Source: Cystobasidium ongulense (Eukaryota > Basidiomycota > Cystobasidiomycetes > Cystobasidiales > Cystobasidiaceae). Taken from it: a stretch of 64,000 nt of DNA. Made by a program: the position numbers and the translations under genes. Location: positions 124,001-188,000 of the forward strand of contig BQUP01000002.1 in assembly GCA_022835595.1 (NCBI GenBank), written 5' to 3'. Shown here piece by piece: positions 62,701 through 64,000 of this stretch; the stretch's first letter is position 1, and every line of letters starts with the position of its first letter. The notes under the pieces were generated by a model that was not told the DNA's origin, did not search any database, and saw only the letters and a list, made by a program, of their open reading frames with translations.

Positions 62701-64000
62701 AACTTTGCTACGGTCATCTTCCTTATTGAAGGGCGACTAGTACTTCTCCGACCAAGAAGGGTGAGTTGAAAATTACACGCGATCTATCGTTTCCTGACCA
62801 CTTCCCATGCTAGGCCATCAAAGAAGAAGTCAAATACGACATGCAAATTCTGGCGGATAGAATCGAATTTTATTGGACACATCTGACCGGTATCGGGACC
62901 CTAGAAAACTCTCTCTGGGGTTGGGATGGCGAACAAATCCGTGTCTGGCTCAATGCACTGACTATCGATGTCAGCAAAATAGCTGACAGGACTTCACACG
63001 GCGAGCTTGAAACGGTGGAGGAGAGTCTCGCAATCAAAATAGACTTTTATCCGCTTTGTAGGTATCTTGCTATTATTGAAAACATCCAAAACTGACACAC
63101 ATCTATGCAGCTGTCCTGATGGACAAAGGTATCATCGTTGGCGTAGAGCACGAAACCTGCTTCCGACGCTCTTTAGATTTCGCCATCTTCCGCCTAACTA
63201 CCAATGTGAGCTTACACGCTGCGATATTTATCATGTCAACACTAAACAACACTTTTCAGACACATCTATTCATACATCACGTGCTTCGATTCCACCTATC
63301 TCGTGCACAGACGAGAGAGGCCGTCGTGTTTGCATCGCACTACCAACATTTGGTCTATTTCGCACATGCGCTGGAAATCCTTTTGCATGCAGTTCTTGAA
63401 GATGAAGCAGATTCGTTGCCGAACTCTTCTCTCCATTTACCGCCGCTTCAAACAGCACTCAGCATTTCAACCGGCCCGAAAGTACCCAAGAACGCAGTCT
63501 TGCCGGTTGTTGTGGACTTTCTGGATCATTTCACAGAAGCTCTTCAAGTAGTAGTAAATTGTGCCAGGAAAACAGAGATCACTCGATGGGCTTACCTGTT
63601 CCAGTTTGTTGGCAAGCCGCGAGACTTGTTTGAGGTGCGTTGAGAAAGGGTCGAAATGGCGACAGCTGTGGCACTAATCACGCTCCTTCGCATCTAAACA
63701 GATATGCATGCGCAGTGGGCAGCTAAAGATTGCTGCATCGTATCTCCTTGTCCTACACAATCTAGAACCCTTGGAGCAAAGCAGCAAAGTATGTGAAACT
63801 GGTGCGGCTTTGTCATGTCAAGCTGACCAATGTTTTACGCAGGATACTGTCAGTCTGCTCAAAGCAGCTATGGCGAAAGATGATTGGCAACTCTGCAAGG
63901 AACTTTCGCGCTTCTTGTTCTCGCTAGATCATACTGGCGCTATTCTGCAAAGCTGTCTCAGCGAAGCAGGCGCTATGCCTCCAGCGTATGCGAACAAGAT
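59788..64000 (+). CDS. RIC1: RIC1, Ypt6/Rab6 exchange-factor subunit (3' end outside window)
   Basis: With Rgp1 it activates Ypt6/Rab6 for endosome-to-Golgi retrieval. Starts MYFPTTSAK (59788-59814); exons 59927-60142, 60215-60340 and 60404-60603 follow, then more than ten others. WD-like repeats make up the first half: KLAAVVGGSEIGIWSLRPAL, GLNKAVHWVDDPDESSG, SFLFLYSVSLYD, ALQTLHYALFTDEL, ITDIQYDSHLDLYALIAADG, SLVAVGLQDGQC and TSDGYALALGWEQGWAVWTV. This order (RP..L, then VHW, then SDGYALALGW) is that of Ric1. The second half, the RIC1 domain, includes FLIEGRLVLLRPRR, HHVLRFHLSRAQTREAVVFA and LLHAVLEDEADSLP, as far as AGAMPPAYANK at the window end. Intron 2 (60143-60214) begins GC rather than GT. 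The junction near 60940-61010 uses a weak GTTAGA donor and is the least sure. Confidence 0.9.

Overview
This window is nuclear DNA of a fungus, most likely a basidiomycete. Nearly every gene is cut by several short introns of about 50-120 nt with GT...AG ends, and some exons are only 8-30 nt. Gene spacing is tight. The gene set (GWT1, Tim13, Neo1, Yvc1, a KRGPxKGY-type zinc-cluster factor, a GH36/SIP1-like protein) is fungal. I cannot fix the genus. I saw no rRNA or tRNA gene, no CRISPR array, no virus-like element and no intact transposon. The coding models below were joined by hand; each multi-exon model whose full length is quoted was checked for reading frame across its splice junctions.

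Layout. 1-1131: 3' part of GWT1 (GPI-anchor inositol acylation). 1246-2254 (-): unknown Ala/Ser-rich protein. 2745-4449 (+): ALO1-like lactone oxidase with altered key motifs. 4703-7865 (-): Mei2-like two-RRM protein. 8040-9349 (+): Rab5 GTPase. 9628-10208 (-): TIM13. 10411-11911 (+): Tra2-like RRM/RS protein. 12220-16624 (+): NEO1 P4-ATPase. 17115-17938 (-): small five-exon mitochondrial-type protein. 18133-20961 (+): TGL2-like lipase. 21323-24610 (-): Zn2Cys6 transcription factor. 24611-26893: 2.3 kb with no gene I can support. 26894-32429 (-): ABCC/MRP-type transporter of the Ycf1 kind. 32731-36082 (-): GH36 raffinose-synthase/alkaline alpha-galactosidase homologue. 36270-37359 (-): atypical SDR. 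37643-40233 (-): YVC1 TRP channel. 40385-42392 (+): membrane-anchored START-domain protein. 42771-46140 (-): EST1/SMG7/EBS1 factor. 46367-47780 (+): coiled-coil protein. 48236-50080 (+): DUF7918-like protein. 50505-51905 (+): WW-domain protein. 52903-54349 (+): SUR7/PalI-type membrane protein. 55472-59478 (+): centrosomin-motif coiled-coil protein. 59788 to beyond 64000 (+): RIC1.

Common theme. The genes are mostly housekeeping, and membrane traffic or membrane biology is well represented: Rab5, Neo1 and Ric1 act in endosome/Golgi traffic; Ycf1-like and Yvc1 are vacuolar in yeast; START, SUR7 and GWT1 act at membranes. They do not form a cluster or pathway. I found no convincing new multi-gene system. 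The most unusual signals are gene-structural: several microexons, one GC-AG intron, AT-rich codon patches inside otherwise mixed-usage exons, six tandem in-frame start codons, and enzymes with altered catalytic motifs.
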